Of a stretch of DNA of 64,000 bases, positions 10,516 through 22,757 are shown one piece after another (within the stretch, counting starts at the first letter, position 1; every line of letters starts with the position of its first letter). The DNA is taken from the NCBI GenBank assembly GCA_963920635.1, contig OY987308.1:4840225-4904224 (forward strand). Direction: 5' to 3'. Source of the stretch: Pseudeuparius sepicola (taxonomy: Eukaryota; Arthropoda; Insecta; Coleoptera; Anthribidae). Made by a program: the position numbers and the translations under genes. The notes under the pieces were generated by a model that saw nothing but the letters and a program-made list of their open reading frames with translations, was not told where the DNA came from and ran no database searches.

Positions 10516-12263
10516 AAATGTTTTTTCAATATATGCAGTACTGTTAGTGTCCGTGTTGTGATTTATCTTGGGATAAAAAGGCGCTGCAATGCCATCTTTA
10601 CAAAGACAGAAACCTATCCTTTTCAAATGTTCAAGTTTTTAAAAAAGGTCGCAAACTTTCAGACCTTTTGCACTAAGGATTCGAATTTTCGGAGCTCTAA
10701 CCACTAATAAAATTCTAAGGTGGGTATGAAATCGCCGAAACAGAAACCAGGTGAATAGTAAGCTATGGAAATATTTAAATGGCCGTGGAATGTTTATTTT
10801 AAGAGACAGAGGAAAACTTTTTTATTGAAAATTGGTGGCACCGAGAAGCTTTATCCATCCAGGTGCTCGGATAGTTTCAGCAAATTACACAGGGTCTTCG
10901 GCTCTCTTGAGACCATGAAATTTTTTGTCGATTTCAAGTTTTTTTAGTACACTGCGAAAAGTTGGGCTTGGAGGCCCATTCCTTTTTTAACGTCGCCTCG
11001 CTGACTAAAATTGCCATATTTTGTTTTCGTACGTATTTTCTGTGCGGCCCAAAATAAGTGAGAAAATAGCTTAATAAAAAATAAACATTTGCATAAAGCT
11101 TCTTAGTACCATCAATTTTCAATATAAAAGTTCTTTTCTCTGTCTCCTAAAATAAACATGACACGGCTATTAACAATTTTGCTCAATTTAAGGTTTTTTA
11201 ATATTGCGCGACAAGTTGGCCATGGATGCCGATTTCTTTCGCAGCACCACTTGGCTGTCCAAAATTGCCACATTTTTGTTTCTTACATATTTTTTTTGTA
11301 GGGCGCAAAATTAGCGAGAAAATCGCGGTGGTAGTCCTAAAAAAAATCATCCTGTATACATTAATAGAAACCAGTGGCGGCTCGTGGGTTAATGAACAGA
11401 AGGGGCAACGTTTAAACCAAGTTCGGACCTCGGTTCGGATCTCTCATAAATAAAATAAATACAGACAAATATAATTAAATACAATTATAGCTTGCAAAAT
11501 TTCTTGAACTGCCGAGATATTTTTCAACGGCAAAACGACGAAAACGAGATCAAAACAGACGTGGTAGCCGGCTCCGGTATAAGTGCACGACCAAAAACCG
11601 AGCAAAAAACCCAATCGCAGATTGTAGCTCCCCTCCGTATCTCTGGCCACAGCGCACGCTGCCGAGAGCAGAGACAACGACAAGGAGCGCAACTAGTGGG
11701 ACTGAGAGAGAGAGAGAGAGCTATATTGAGGACATTGTCCAAAGGCGAGCGTATAGCTATCCTTCATTAGACCCCTTTCCTGTCTCTTTTGCATACAAAT
11801 TGTAGGATTTCTTTCATCGACAAATTGAAAAATGCCCAGGCTCCTAAATAATATTACAAATTTTGTTTTGCCGAGTAAAGCAACGTTTCCTGTAGTATTT
11901 GTAGTAATAAAAATGAAAACAGGCAATATATAATAATAATTTATTATGTATTTTAACAAAATTGATTTTTTTTGGGAGGTATTGACCAACTGACCTTTAA
12001 TAAAAGCCGCCAGTGATAGACATTAATAGAGACTGGTATTGTCTGTGTTTTTTTAAAAACTGATTCAGTTTTACCCAAGAAAATAGTCTGACGATACACA
12101 TGACATACGCTCTTTTAAATGTTGTAACTATTGAATTATGAATTTATATTTTTCCTTAATAGAGCATTTGCGTTATCAATAATAAACTTATTGCTTACTG
12201 GTGTATTATCTACAGCTTATTTATACGAAAATGTTCTTATTACAATAGTATCTTCTTTTGCAG
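10516..12263. other. Non-coding spacer upstream of ZF gene 2, with diverged repeats
   Basis: No supportable gene. A segment at 10,784-10,848 (GGAATGTTTATTTTAAGAG) recurs inverted at about 11,098-11,168. A segment at 10,930-11,055 recurs as a diverged direct copy at 11,180-11,315 (CAAGTTGG / AAAATTGCCA). A GA dinucleotide run lies at 11,704-11,720. A moderately GC-rich patch lies at 11,510-11,700. The 5' exon or exons of the ZF gene must lie here or further upstream but cannot be identified. Confidence 0.6.
12244..12263 (+). other. Splice acceptor of ZF gene 2 terminal exon
   Basis: A pyrimidine-rich stretch ends in TCTTCTTTTGCAG, immediately followed by TGATGAGAATCAAG. From base 12,265 the frame is open without interruption to the stop at 14,397, whereas no in-frame Met starts the domain cleanly. 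The exon therefore begins at 12,264, with a codon split 2+1 across the junction. Confidence 0.75.
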
Positions 12264-14397
12264 TGATGAGAATCAAGATGCTGATGCTAGAGATGCTACT
12301 GGTGATGACAGTTCAGACAAGAAGTGTGGAGTCACACTATACAATAAAATAAAACATGCTCCTAAAAGTTACTATAGCTGCAAATTTTGCCAGTTCTCTT
12401 CCAAGGATCGACAAAATTACAAAGCGCACCTCTATAAGAAACATGAAGTTAAATGCGAGAAGTCAGTAAAATGTGAGCAATGTTCATTTCGTACATTATA
12501 TACGAGTAGCCTTAAAAATCATATGAGATTGATACACGAGAAAAACTTCAGTTGCCAACAGTATTCATTCAAAGTGAATACTGAACCAATCTTACTCAAG
12601 CACCGAGCCGAGATACAAGGTAACACCTCGTGCAAACCACAAAAGTGCCCCAAGTGTGACTTTACTTCATTTGACAAGGTCAAGATTAAACTACACAAAA
12701 AAAGAGTTCACGTTCATGTTCTCAAACCCAAATTTAGTTGTCAATTTTGCGAGTATTCATGCAAGACTCAACCAACATTGAGAGCGCACCTCTACAACAA
12801 ACATGATGTCAAAGATGTGGAACCCTTCAAATGCCTGCACTGTCAATATTATACATTTTTTAAACGAAGTCTTGAGAACCACATAAGGTTGATACATCAG
12901 AAAAACTTCGGTTGCCAACTGTGTTCGTTCAGAGTAAATAATGAAGCTGCCTTGCTAAAGCACCGAGCCGAGATTCACAATGATTCCACGTGCAAACCGC
13001 ACAAGTGTCCCAAGTGCGACTTCACTTCATTTGACAAGAACAATGTCGATGAACATAAAAAGAGTAATCACTTTCTCGAACCCAAGTTTAAGTGCCCATT
13101 CTGTGCGTATTCCTCCAACTACCAAACATATTTCACTTTCCACCTCTACAAGGAACATGATGTCAAAAATGAAGAACCCTTGCAATGTCCCCACTGTTCA
13201 CATCAAACATTTTCCGAGCAAAGCCATACAAATCATATTAAAAGGCACGAGAAAAACTTTAGTTGTCAACAGTGCTCATTCAAAGTGAATAATGAACCGG
13301 GCTTGCTAAAGCACCAAGCTGAGGTCCACAATGACCCTTCGTGCAAACCACACAAGTGTCCCAAGTGCGACTACAGTTCATTTTACAAGTACCATGTCAA
13401 ACAACATGAAAAGAATGTTCATGCCCTCAAACCAAGATTTAATTGCAAAATCTGCGAGTATTCTTGTAAAGGCCAATCAGTATTAGCAACACACCTGTCA
13501 AGGAAACACAAAGTCAAACATGTGGAACGTTTCAAATGTCCACATTGCCAGCATAGTACGTTTTTTAAAGCAGAGATGAATAAACATATTAAAATTGTTC
13601 ATGAGGGAGGCTTTGCCTACAGTTGCAAAATGTGTTCTTTCAAGGTTAAAAATGATGTGAGCCTACGAAAGCACCGAGCTGAGGTTCACAACGACCCTTC
13701 ATGCAAGCCATACAAGTGCCTCCAATGCGAATATAGTTCTTACAGTAGGCAACATGTTAAAAGACATACAGAGACTACTCATGCCCAAAAACCAGAATTT
13801 AGTTGTAATTTGTGCGGGTATTCTTCCTCTCGCCGATATGCATTCGAAACTCACATGTATAAGAAGCATAATGACAAAGATGTGGAACCTTTAAAATGTC
13901 CGCACTGCCATTTTAATTCCTTCAGTAAAGAGGGTATTAAACGACATGTGAAATTGAAACACAAGGGAGGCTTCGCCTTTAGTTGCAAAATGTGTTCTTT
14001 CAAGGTTAATAGTGACGTGACCATTCGAAAGCACCGAGCCGAGGTTCACAATGACCCAACTTGCAAGCCACACAAGTGCGCCAATTGCGATTATAGTTCG
14101 TATAGCCCTATCTATGTTAAGACACATGAGAAGACTCATGTAAAGAAGAAAGGTAAGAAGCCGGTCTTTAAGTGTGAGAAGTGTTCTTTTACAAGTATGA
14201 AAAAATCCTTCCTGAGAAAGCATGAGATCGAAGAGCATGATGATACTTCGAGTTCAAGGGACATCACGATAGAACGTGAGTTATATGTTAGCATAATACC
14301 GATATCAATAAATGGATTTGCTTCTGAAATGCAAGATGATGATAATACTGAGGAAGAACGCTTAATTCTGAATGATTATTGTGACTTATCCGATTAA
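12264..14397 (+). CDS. Polydactyl C2H2 zinc-finger protein, terminal exon (21 fingers)
   Basis: This is the intact member of family 1: 710 codons from the acceptor at 12,263 to TAA. The Met at 12,523 lies inside finger 2 and is not the start. An acidic leader (DENQDADARDATGDDSSD) is followed by 21 fingers. Most are CX2C-X12-H-X4-H; fingers 10 and 20 have X3 between the His residues. Finger 3 has lost a Cys (CQQYSF) and a His (EIQG). The fingers cycle through four types with a 118-residue period: KCPKCDxSSF, C-F/I-CEYS, KCPHC, and CSFxVNN ending in KHRAEVHND. The tail is a Ser- and acid-rich stretch ending NTEEERLILNDYCDLSD. It is presumably a nuclear sequence-specific DNA-binding protein. No KRAB, ZAD, BTB or SCAN domain is visible in this exon; an effector domain could be in unseen 5' exons. 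Confidence 0.88.
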
Positions 14398-14843
14398 AGT
14401 AGAAATCTTAAAACAAGAATGGTAATTATCTAAAGACAGACATACAGACTCCCAGAAAGTTCATATTATTTCTACAGTCGACATTGCCATGACGTAAACT
14501 AAAATTCAGACTCTGGGTTTTGGTTGAATTGAGTCTATGTTTATTTGTCAGTCACGTTTTTTTTAATTGCCAGCAATAGATTGGGATGGATCATAAGTAA
14601 AGTGTAGTGTCATTTGCAAACAATATGAGGTTTATATTTTCAACTGGTTAATCAATATACAGTGTCTTCAAAAAAGTTCGCAACATATGAGAAAAAATTT
14701 TAATTATTTTTTTTAATTTAACCTTTGGCTTTAAAAATGAAATTAAATTTTACATAAGTGTACCAAATTTGAATACACGATTAAAAAGTTTTCTTTTTTG
14801 ACATTTTTTAAATAATTTAAAACTTTCTGAAAATTTTCAAAAC
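14398..14843. other. Spacer with LINE reverse-transcriptase scrap
   Basis: The first 40 bases resemble the flank at 8,015 and 15,470 (GAAATCTTAAAACAAGAATGG), then the similarity ends. On the minus strand around 14,597-14,635 a short frame reads LILFANDTTLYL, matching the catalytic F/YADDT box of Jockey/CR1-type reverse transcriptases. It is too short to be more than a remnant. The rest is AT-rich and shows nothing. Confidence 0.5.
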
Positions 14844-15469
14844 TTATAATATAGTTCGTACAGTAAGCACCATATTAAAAGACATACAGAGACTACTCAT
14901 ACCCACAGACCAGAATTTAGTTGTCATATTCTTCCTCCCGCCAATCAGCATTTGAAGCTCGCATCTATAAGAAGCATAATGACAGAAATGTGGAACCTTT
15001 AGTGTCCGTTTAATTGCTTCAGTAAAAAGGGTATTAAACAATACGTGAAATTGGAACACAAGGGAGGCTTCGCCTTTAGTTGCAAAATGTGTTCTTTCGA
15101 AAGCACCGAGATGAGGTTCACAATGACCCAACTTGCAAGCCACACAAGTGTGCCAATTGCAATTATAGTTCGTATAGCCCTACTAATGTTAAAACACATG
15201 AGAAGTCTCATGTAAATAAAAAAGCCAAGAAGCCGGTCTTCAAGTGCGAGAATTGTTCTTTTATAAGTAGGAAAAGGTCCTACCTGAGAAAGCATGAGAT
15301 TGAAGAGCATGATGATACTTTGAGTTCAAAGCACATCACGATAGAACGTCAGTTATATGTTAGCATAATACCGATATCAATAAATGGATTTGCTTCTGAA
15401 ATGCAAGATGATGATAATACTGAGGAAGAACGCTTAATTCTGAATGATTATTGTGACTTATCCAATTAA
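14844..15469 (+). pseudogene. Truncated 3' fragment of ZF family 1 (copy 3)
   Basis: This is homologous to 13,725-14,397 of the intact gene. It begins abruptly at ATAATATAGTTCGTAC and shows several small deletions: a missing CX2C in the CEYSS finger near 14,925, part of the KCPHC finger near 15,005, and about 25 nt inside a finger near 15,098 that shifts the frame. From 15,090 the frame is open to the stop at 15,469 and carries two good fingers (CANCNYSSYSPTNVKTH, CENCSFISRKRSYLRKH) and the conserved tail ending LILNDYCDLSN. It has no upstream exon and is followed by the same flank as copy 1. Confidence 0.85.
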
Positions 15470-16032
15470 AGGAGAAATCTTAAGACAAGAATGGTAATTA
15501 AACAAAATGAATATTTAATGTCCCCATAATAATTTAAAAAAGAAATGGCTCGTGGCATATGGGACAAAGTGCTTTGGTAATTGGCAACACCAAACTAGTT
15601 TCCAATATCTAATGGAAATTTTGTGTGGGTCTTTCGGAGGTGTGCAGACCACGACAGGTACCTGTTTCGGGCTTGTTGGCACCTCACCGAAAAACCCAAA
15701 TTTAGTTGGCTATGTGGAATAGGAAATAGTATAACGCGGTGACCATTTACCATCCAATGCCATCTAGCGGGTACTGCCAAAACCAAAACAATGTGAGTGT
15801 GTATATATCAAATGGTCGATCGACCGTTCGTGTGTCGAGTACGAGTATGTGGTGTAAACACATTTTTATATTTTAAATTTTATTATGATATAAGATAGGA
15901 ATATTATATTGCACAGTAAGGTAATGTAATATAATGTATTAATAAGAGATATATTTCAGCTTATATATTTTTAACGAATTAAGTAAACAACCGGGTAGGA
16001 AAGAAAATTGATTGCTTAAATAATGGGATTTC

Positions 16033-16323
16033 TTATGTCCAACAGTGGTTAACGCAAATGTTCGATACGTAGTCCATTTTTTCTGAAACTTGGACATCAC
16101 TAATCCTTGGTCTTCCTGACCTCGGTAGGTCAGTTACAGACCCGGCCCTTTCAAATTTCAAAAAATGTTTTGAATAAATTCTTGCTGCATTTATCACGCG
16201 GACAACAGTTTCGGATCCATTATCCAGAAAGAACTTTGTCTTATGGGAATCAAAAATACCGATGTTTCGCGCAAAAATTGGCAGCTTTTCAGCAATTTTC
16301 TCGAGCAACCCATAACTGCACAA
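16033..16323 (-). pseudogene. Small HTH-like ORF remnant (DUF4817-like), copy B
   Basis: This 96-codon frame is nearly identical to that at 8,605-8,895, with about a dozen residue differences and no stop. It has the same central HFLKFERAGSVTDL and RSGRPRIS. It lies just left of the Penelope-like insertion. It is a transposase N-terminal scrap by resemblance, with no DDE domain. Confidence 0.4.
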
Positions 16324-16413
16324 TATTATATAATTATATTAAAAATTATAGGACGATATCAAAAGCCACAAAAATCCCAAATGTCAAATGTATGATTAGG
16401 CTTATCTTGTTAG

Positions 16414-17797
16414 ATCCACTGAATTTTAATTGGGTTTTTTGCCACCAAACTGGTTAAAAGACAACTTTTTCAAGTTGCCTGGAAAATTAATAAATTCTTA
16501 ACACTACATGAACTAAACTTCAACAAATTTGTAAAGTGAAATGACAGATTAATAAATTTCAGGTTAAAATGTCATGACAACAGAAACAATAGCCTAGCCA
16601 CCTGTCTGATATTGTACCCTGTGTTCTATCAGTGGTTATATAATCACTGGTTCTATCTAAGTATTTATACTAACTTCTCTTTGAATAAGTGGGAATAATA
16701 TTTTACCGAATTCCACTGAACATTCAGCAACACAGTTATCTGTATTTCCTAGAATAAATGCTGATTCTTTAATTTTTTGTCTATTTCCTACTTCTTCTTT
16801 GAGAATTGGTTTGGACCTATCCCACAAAATCCTATGATTGTTATTAAAAGAGTGTTCACATATTTTCGACTTCGAAATTTGATTTTGCCTGATATAATTT
16901 TTATGTTCTTTTAAACGAACGTTAAATGGCCTACAAGTCTCCCCAACATAGAACTTTCCACATTCACAAGGAATTTTATAAATGCAATTTTTTGAACTTT
17001 GTAGCTCATTAAATGGTTTCGTTCTAACTAGCATCGATCTTAATGTATTTTTGGTTTTAAATACTGTTCTGCATTTTAGCTTACTCCGGAAATATAAGGG
17101 ATAATTAAATTTACTGGTCGGTCCACCAGATTTATTTCTCTAATTCTATTAGCATTGTTATTTTGTTGGCAATCCTAAAAAACTTGCTCAATAAATTCAG
17201 TAGGATAACTACTCTTCTCAAGAACATGTTTTATTTGTTTAATTTCCTCCCCAAATTTTGTGCTATTAGAACAAATCTCTTCAGCCCTGTCACACAAACT
17301 TTTAATTACCCCCTTTTTTAACACTAATATGTGATGATTGGAATTAAAATGGAGATATCTGTTAGTATGTGTTGGTTTTCTATAGATACTAGTTTCTATA
17401 CTATCTGATTTCAGTATTAGAAACATCTAAGAAAGGTAATTGATTATTATTTTCAATTTCTAAGGTAAACTTAATAGAAGGTTCTTGCGAGTTTATAAAA
17501 TTTAATAATGAATCATCTACTCCATGTTCCCATATAACAAATATGTCATCTACATATGTCCACCAAACATTACGTTGGTGAACATATCTAGTCAACTCAT
17601 TTTGGTCAAAATCTTCCTTAAATAAATTGCTTATGAATGGTGATAAAGGACACTCCCATAGCCATTCCCAAATTCCTGCTGAATTTATTAATTTTCCAGG
17701 CAACTTGAAAAAGTTGTCTTTTAACCAGTTTGGTGGCAAAAAACCCAATTAAAATTCAATAGATCTGTTTCCACCACAAAAAAATTTTAGAAAATAT
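16414..17797 (-). mobile_element. Penelope-like element, 5'-truncated, with terminal inverted segment
   Basis: A perfect 12-bp target duplication TTATCTTGTTAG flanks it (16,402-16,413 and 17,798-17,809), and the empty site is recognisable near 8,971-8,985. Three minus-strand frames follow one another. The first, 17,748-17,401, is the end of the reverse transcriptase with CPLSPFISNLF and the catalytic WTYVDDIFVIW. The second, 17,426-17,175, has the linker IYRKPTHTNRYLHFNSNH. The third, 17,034-16,657, is a GIY-YIG endonuclease with CIYKIPC, KFYVGET and RLKEHK. An inverted copy of the first 85 bp of the remaining 5' end (17,681-17,767) lies at the 3' side (16,412-16,499), an arrangement known for Penelope-like elements. 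Frame breaks between the three blocks make it inactive. Confidence 0.92.
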
Positions 17798-18283
17798 TTA
17801 TCTTGTTAGGTTATAGTATCATGTTATAATGTATTATTATTATTTTATTTTTATCTATGTTCTTCTATAGTTAGCAATAAAGATATATTTCATTTTCTCT
17901 TTAGTTGGTATCATAAACACCATTGAATTTTGCCTATTAAAAATTACGTGTCCTCATATAAAAACCCACAAAAATGTCAAATGTACGTGTGGGCTTATCT
18001 TGTTAGGTAATAGTATCATGTTATAATGTATTATTATTATCATTATTATTTTATTTTTACCTATGTTCTATAGCAATAAAGATATATTTAATTTTCTCTT
18101 TAGTTAGTATCATATAAACACCTTCATTGAATTTAGCCTTTTTTATTCGTTCCAGATTTAAAAACACTTAAATTCCTGGTGAGTTATTCCAAAAAAATGT
18201 ACTTTAATCTGTATGATATTCTTATTATTCATTTCGGAGGGATCCAGCACTGGAGTATATGTTTGGGGGACAATTATCTAAAA

Positions 18284-19290
18284 TTGAACTCGGGAGTTTC
18301 TAAATGCCCGGCCAGCGCACTTTTTCGAAAAACACCTAAAATTTCCAATTTTCCAACTTTTTAAACGAACTCCGAATGAGTCCAAAACCAGCCTATCCGA
18401 CGTAAATTGACCCGCAGAACACGGATCCGGCCTTCAAATCTCTCTAAAAAAATTTCTAAGTGTTAAATTTCCCAAAATGTTAACCTGCCCCGAAAATAGG
18501 TTTTTCCGACGTAGTTCGACTAGTAGATGTCGGAAATAAGGATTAAATTCGATTTCGTCCAGTCGTTTCCGAGATTTCGTATTTAATGTCCAAAATTGAC
18601 CAAAACCTCCAAAATGGAATTGTCGAATTTTCAAAAAAATTATTTGCTCGAAACCGGTGAGCCCTACTGCTTCGGGACCTTGCTAAATCGATTCAGCTGG
18701 TCGATTTACTTAGGAAAAGTTCCATTCCACGGTAGAATTGCGCTTAATTCAGACGCGGCGACAAAGTTTAGAAAATCATATACATATAAATTTTTCTATT
18801 CATACCCCTTGGCAAAATCAAAATGATCAAAAATCGATCTCTCGGCATCTGAATACGTACATTATATGATTTGTTTATATTTAAATTATTGTTTCTAAAT
18901 TTAAGTATAGTTAATTAAATTTAAACATAATTTTTTAAATTTAAATGCGATTTTCTTCAGTCAACAGATTAAATTATAAAATAGCTTACAACGACACAGG
19001 GACATCGCCACGGGTTTCTCAATTTAAATATAGTTTATTAAATGTAAACATAAATATATCACAGTTAACAATATTCACATATATAACTTAACGTCTTAAG
19101 CTAAACTACTAAAAGCAAAAAAAAATTTTGGAGTATAATCCGATTTTTTTAAGTCTTATCAACTTGAGTCTTTTGTACCTTAGAGTTTTAAGAAATTCAT
19201 CAATATTTTCGTTTCGCCTAGTAGTATTAAAGTAAACTAAAGCACATATGAAAAATAAAATACATTTTTATCGTTTGCCTTCACTAAAAT
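18284..19290. other. Intergenic, no gene seen
   Basis: AT-rich sequence with a more balanced patch at 18,300-18,840. Short frames are present, but none has domain-like composition. T-rich and A-rich low-complexity stretches occur at 18,870-19,100. Nothing is recognised. Confidence 0.5.
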
Positions 19291-19680
19291 TCAGTTCAAA
19301 CAGACCCAGATAGTATGGATCTCTTTAATATTGCACATAATGTCTTTATAAATGTCTTTTGTTTTAGTGAGATTTTGCTTATCAAATTTTAAGTTATTCT
19401 TTTTAATTGTTGCTACTATGTTTCTAAATGGCGGAATCGTTACAGTTGTAGTCGACGATTCTAATATGTTATTGGTAATCGATTTATAGGATATTTTGTT
19501 TTTAATATTAGAGTAAGATAAGGCCTGTGTCCTCAAAAAAAGGGCGAGCGCCTTTGCTTCCAAATTTTTAAGGTTGCCACCTTCTTTCATATCTAAATAC
19601 AATTGTTGACGCTTGCATTGGAGCTGCTGTAATGTCCACGCATCAGCAGGAAGCATTAGTTTTATTAAAAAAAAAAACAT
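19291..19680 (-). pseudogene. Possible LINE C-terminal remnant
   Basis: A 129-codon frame contains KEGGNLKNLEAKALALFLRTQ. This resembles the EGGLGLxNLxxKxxAL motif downstream of the reverse transcriptase in some non-LTR retrotransposons. No RT motif or endonuclease is adjacent and the rest is low-complexity. The assignment is weak; a random frame is possible. Confidence 0.35.
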
Positions 19681-20553
19681 TTTCAGTTAGGAATAGGATT
19701 TTAATATTTGTGGACAAGTTGATTTTAGACATTTGTTTTTCCTCGTTGGCCTACCCTTCGTATTTTGCCTACTTGCATATTAAATGCATTGATTATTATG
19801 CCCCTACACGTTTTTTTAACTAAGTATACTTTTATAAATTAAAAAATGATAAAATTCGAAAGTTTATCATTAAATCTTAAAAAAAGACAAATAAGAATAA
19901 ATACCGGTGTAACAGCGTGTTTTTAAAGTTTTATGATAAAACTAAATTTTCTTTCTCTGATATTTTCAGCTAAGAATAGGATATCGAGATACAGTTTTCA
20001 CTAGCCTATTTAGGTATCATTTCACTACATTTTTATGAAAAAAAGTAATATTATTGCATTTAATTTTTTCGAGAATTTTGCAATTTTCTGTTATTATATC
20101 AAAAAACGCTCTCTAACGGCATCACTGAGACTTAAACATATCACGGGTAAGATGGGTTTGATGGACCAATAAATGCTTTTTCCAACGAGACCAAGTTTGT
20201 TAAAATCCATTCAGTCATTTAGGAGTTACAGCTGTTTATATATAAAAAAAAAACATTGAATCACTCCCCACCACTTTATTTTAATAGATATGTCAAAAAG
20301 TGTTAACCTTTAAAAAGCATATATTATTTTGGTAACATTTCTAGGTGGATTTCAGTGAAAAATCACTTTAAAAGTTTAAGATGGCAGTTACGCCCCCTGG
20401 TGACTATCTTGGAAATCTGAAAATAATTTCCAGGTTTTTCTCTTGGCCACTTTATTCTAAAAAAAATTACCGCAAGTCTCTACGAGGAATAATTTCCGAG
20501 ATACAGCACTTTGCATTGTGCCATTGAAAGAACACAATTTACTGCATAATATA
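19681..20553. other. Intergenic, no gene seen
   Basis: AT-rich DNA with no frame of plausible coding character. The stretch GAACACAATTTACTGCATA (20,530-20,549), just left of the long-TIR element, recurs at about 34,502, so the element landed in a dispersed repeat. Confidence 0.5.
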
Positions 20554-20991
20554 CAGGGTGTCCCGTAATTCTCTATACATGGCTTAATGGCAGATTCCTC
20601 TCGAGAAATTATGAAGATTTAGCGCATTGAAAGTGTTTCTATTGGGCCCCCCTGCGGAGCTACGGGTCCTCGAAGGGGGCCCCACGAAAGCACTTTTTCT
20701 CAAATAACTTTAGAACCGATCGCACTCAAATTTTGTACACACTATACACTCAATAATACCCACCAACCACCTTTAAATGGACCCCCCTGGTATACAGAGT
20801 GAGTGTTTGTTTTTTAGGTGACTCGTGTTGGTTTTTGCGTCAAAACTTTTTTATCGGTACGGTAAGCCCAATCTTTTTGGACACCCTGGAGATCCCCAAA
20901 CGTTTTAGAACATTTTTCCTCTCTTGCACTTTTCCCACAAAATGCACCGTTCTCACTAAAAATCGCAAAATTCAAATCCTGTCACTTTGCA

Positions 20992-22740
20992 CACTACCAT
21001 TATTTAGTTGAGTAGGCTGTGCTTACTGGTGTGGTGCATAAACGTCTAAGTATTACAATGTCCCTAAAAGTAAAAGAAAATTCGTGAAATGAATTCACAA
21101 GATTTATTAAGAAAAGTATGGCAATGTAAAACAGACGATGAGAACTACTACAGAATTAAAGCAAATTGTTACGGGCTTAAAATCTGTTTTATTAATAATT
21201 TTGTTAGTCCTATTATCTTCTGGTAGATTCTAATGATCCGTGAAAATCTTTCTACTTGTTTATTACATTTATTTTTAGGTTTTAATAAATAAATAATTTA
21301 CTAAGTTGTTAATTCATATTATTTGAACTTTTCTTGGGCTATTGAATATTGTAGATCTGCGGGTTGCTTAGTTTTGGACCGCTTGGTATATTTCTAAAAT
21401 GCTCGAATGCACCGATTCTTGTCGCTAGGCCGAGGAAGGCACCTTTTCGACCTCCAAAATTCACCTTCCGGGTCAGTAAGACAATCGCCGTCGATCACGA
21501 ACCACCGAACCGAGTGAAAGCCGTATTATTTTCCAAAAAGGGTGACTGTTTTTGAAATCGAGAGCTGCGGGGTCGCAAATCATATTTATTTGGGCCCTAT
21601 TGTCTATTTGACGGTTTCATCTGCCCGTTTTTCCGGTTTTCTCGGTCACAAGTGGTTCTCATCGCACTCCACGAGGCCATCCACCACCTCAGGTATGTCT
21701 ATTCCCGCAATTTGAGGGTATTAGGTTCTATTTGTGTCATTTCCTTCCTCAGGCCTCTTATTCTAAGGCTGCGAAACAAGCCTTATCAACTCGTCGTTGT
21801 CTTACGTAACCTCCAACCACCTCCAGCTGCTGAGGACAAGGCATCAGAGTAGAAGGGCACGGTCCATTCGCCCTCCTCCCTTGGTACCTACCAAACTACT
21901 GAGTCGTCCACCAGAGCAATCTCCAGAGACCGCGGCTGTTGTGCCGCACGAGTCAGACGTCGATAGGAGCTGAGAATACGCCCGGTGTCTCCAACAAGTC
22001 GATCACCCGACCCATGCAGATAAGTCTAAATTAAATGTAGAGCTCCATAATTTTGCCAGTTTATTTGCAAATACCAGTATACATAATATATTTCATACAG
22101 GAATATACTTAGGGTATCACGTAGAGTTGTGTAACATGTTTAAAATTGTGTAACTCAGATGTAGCTACATCCCGGGACCAATAACTGTTATTGATACACA
22201 TTTAGTCTTCTTATTATTGCATTTAAGTGCCAACTGATTGGTGAGTAATTGTTTGTCGGATACCTACTATTAATATTTGAAAGTATTACGTAATATTATA
22301 CATATTTTTCGCCTCGTACCTCAGTTCCTAAAGGCATAACGTACCTTTTTTTTAATAATATTTACTTTTATTTGCCTAGTCTGCCTAATTGTTTTAATGT
22401 AATTTATTTGTCATATTCTGACATAGATGTTGTTGCGTTCAAGTTTGGTGGAATCCCTACCTACCTATTTTATGCATTATTTAATGGCCCAATAAACTGT
22501 ACCTGATTTACTAAATTTATGGTGTTGTTATCATTTAATATTATCAGAGATTTTGGAAGGCAGGAGCCCATTTCCTGTTTTGGGGTGTTATATTTTGGGG
22601 CAAGAACCGCACAGGGTTGAAGACAGGTGGCGCTCATTGATTTTTTATTTTATTTTATTTTTCCCACCATCACGGCTAGCTAGCTAGGGCCTACCCGCTT
22701 ATGTTCTTTCCTAAAATCGTCTAATTTCTGCCACCGAACA
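20992..22740. other. Unassigned interior of long-TIR element
   Basis: There is a moderately GC-rich block at 21,360-22,020 with short plus frames (21,364-21,555 and 21,652-21,852) that I do not recognise. It is followed by AT-rich DNA and an AATAAACTGTACC stretch at about 22,491. The composition and the polyadenylation-like signal would suit an LTR or leader of a retroelement. No paired LTR, primer-binding site or protein domain was found, so this is left open. Confidence 0.3.
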
Positions 22741-22757
22741 ACCAGTTCTCAATAGTT

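Larger units (their letters stand above)
15470..18283. repeat. Segmental duplication copy B (3' flank of ZF copy 3)
   Basis: This copy matches 8,015-9,266. It is longer because of a Penelope-like insertion (16,414-17,797) and a partial tandem duplication of about 190 bp: the block with GTTATAGTATCATGTTATAATG occurs at 17,809 and again near 18,008. Together with the adjacent ZF 3' ends, the duplicated unit was ZF tail plus flank. The duplication is older than both the piggyBac (copy A) and the Penelope (copy B) insertions, since each sits in only one copy. Confidence 0.87.

Noticed and set aside
11492..11770. Plus frame of 92 codons with an Arg/Glu-rich end
   Set aside because: The end is a GA microsatellite and the rest has no domain; overlapping minus frames are equally long.
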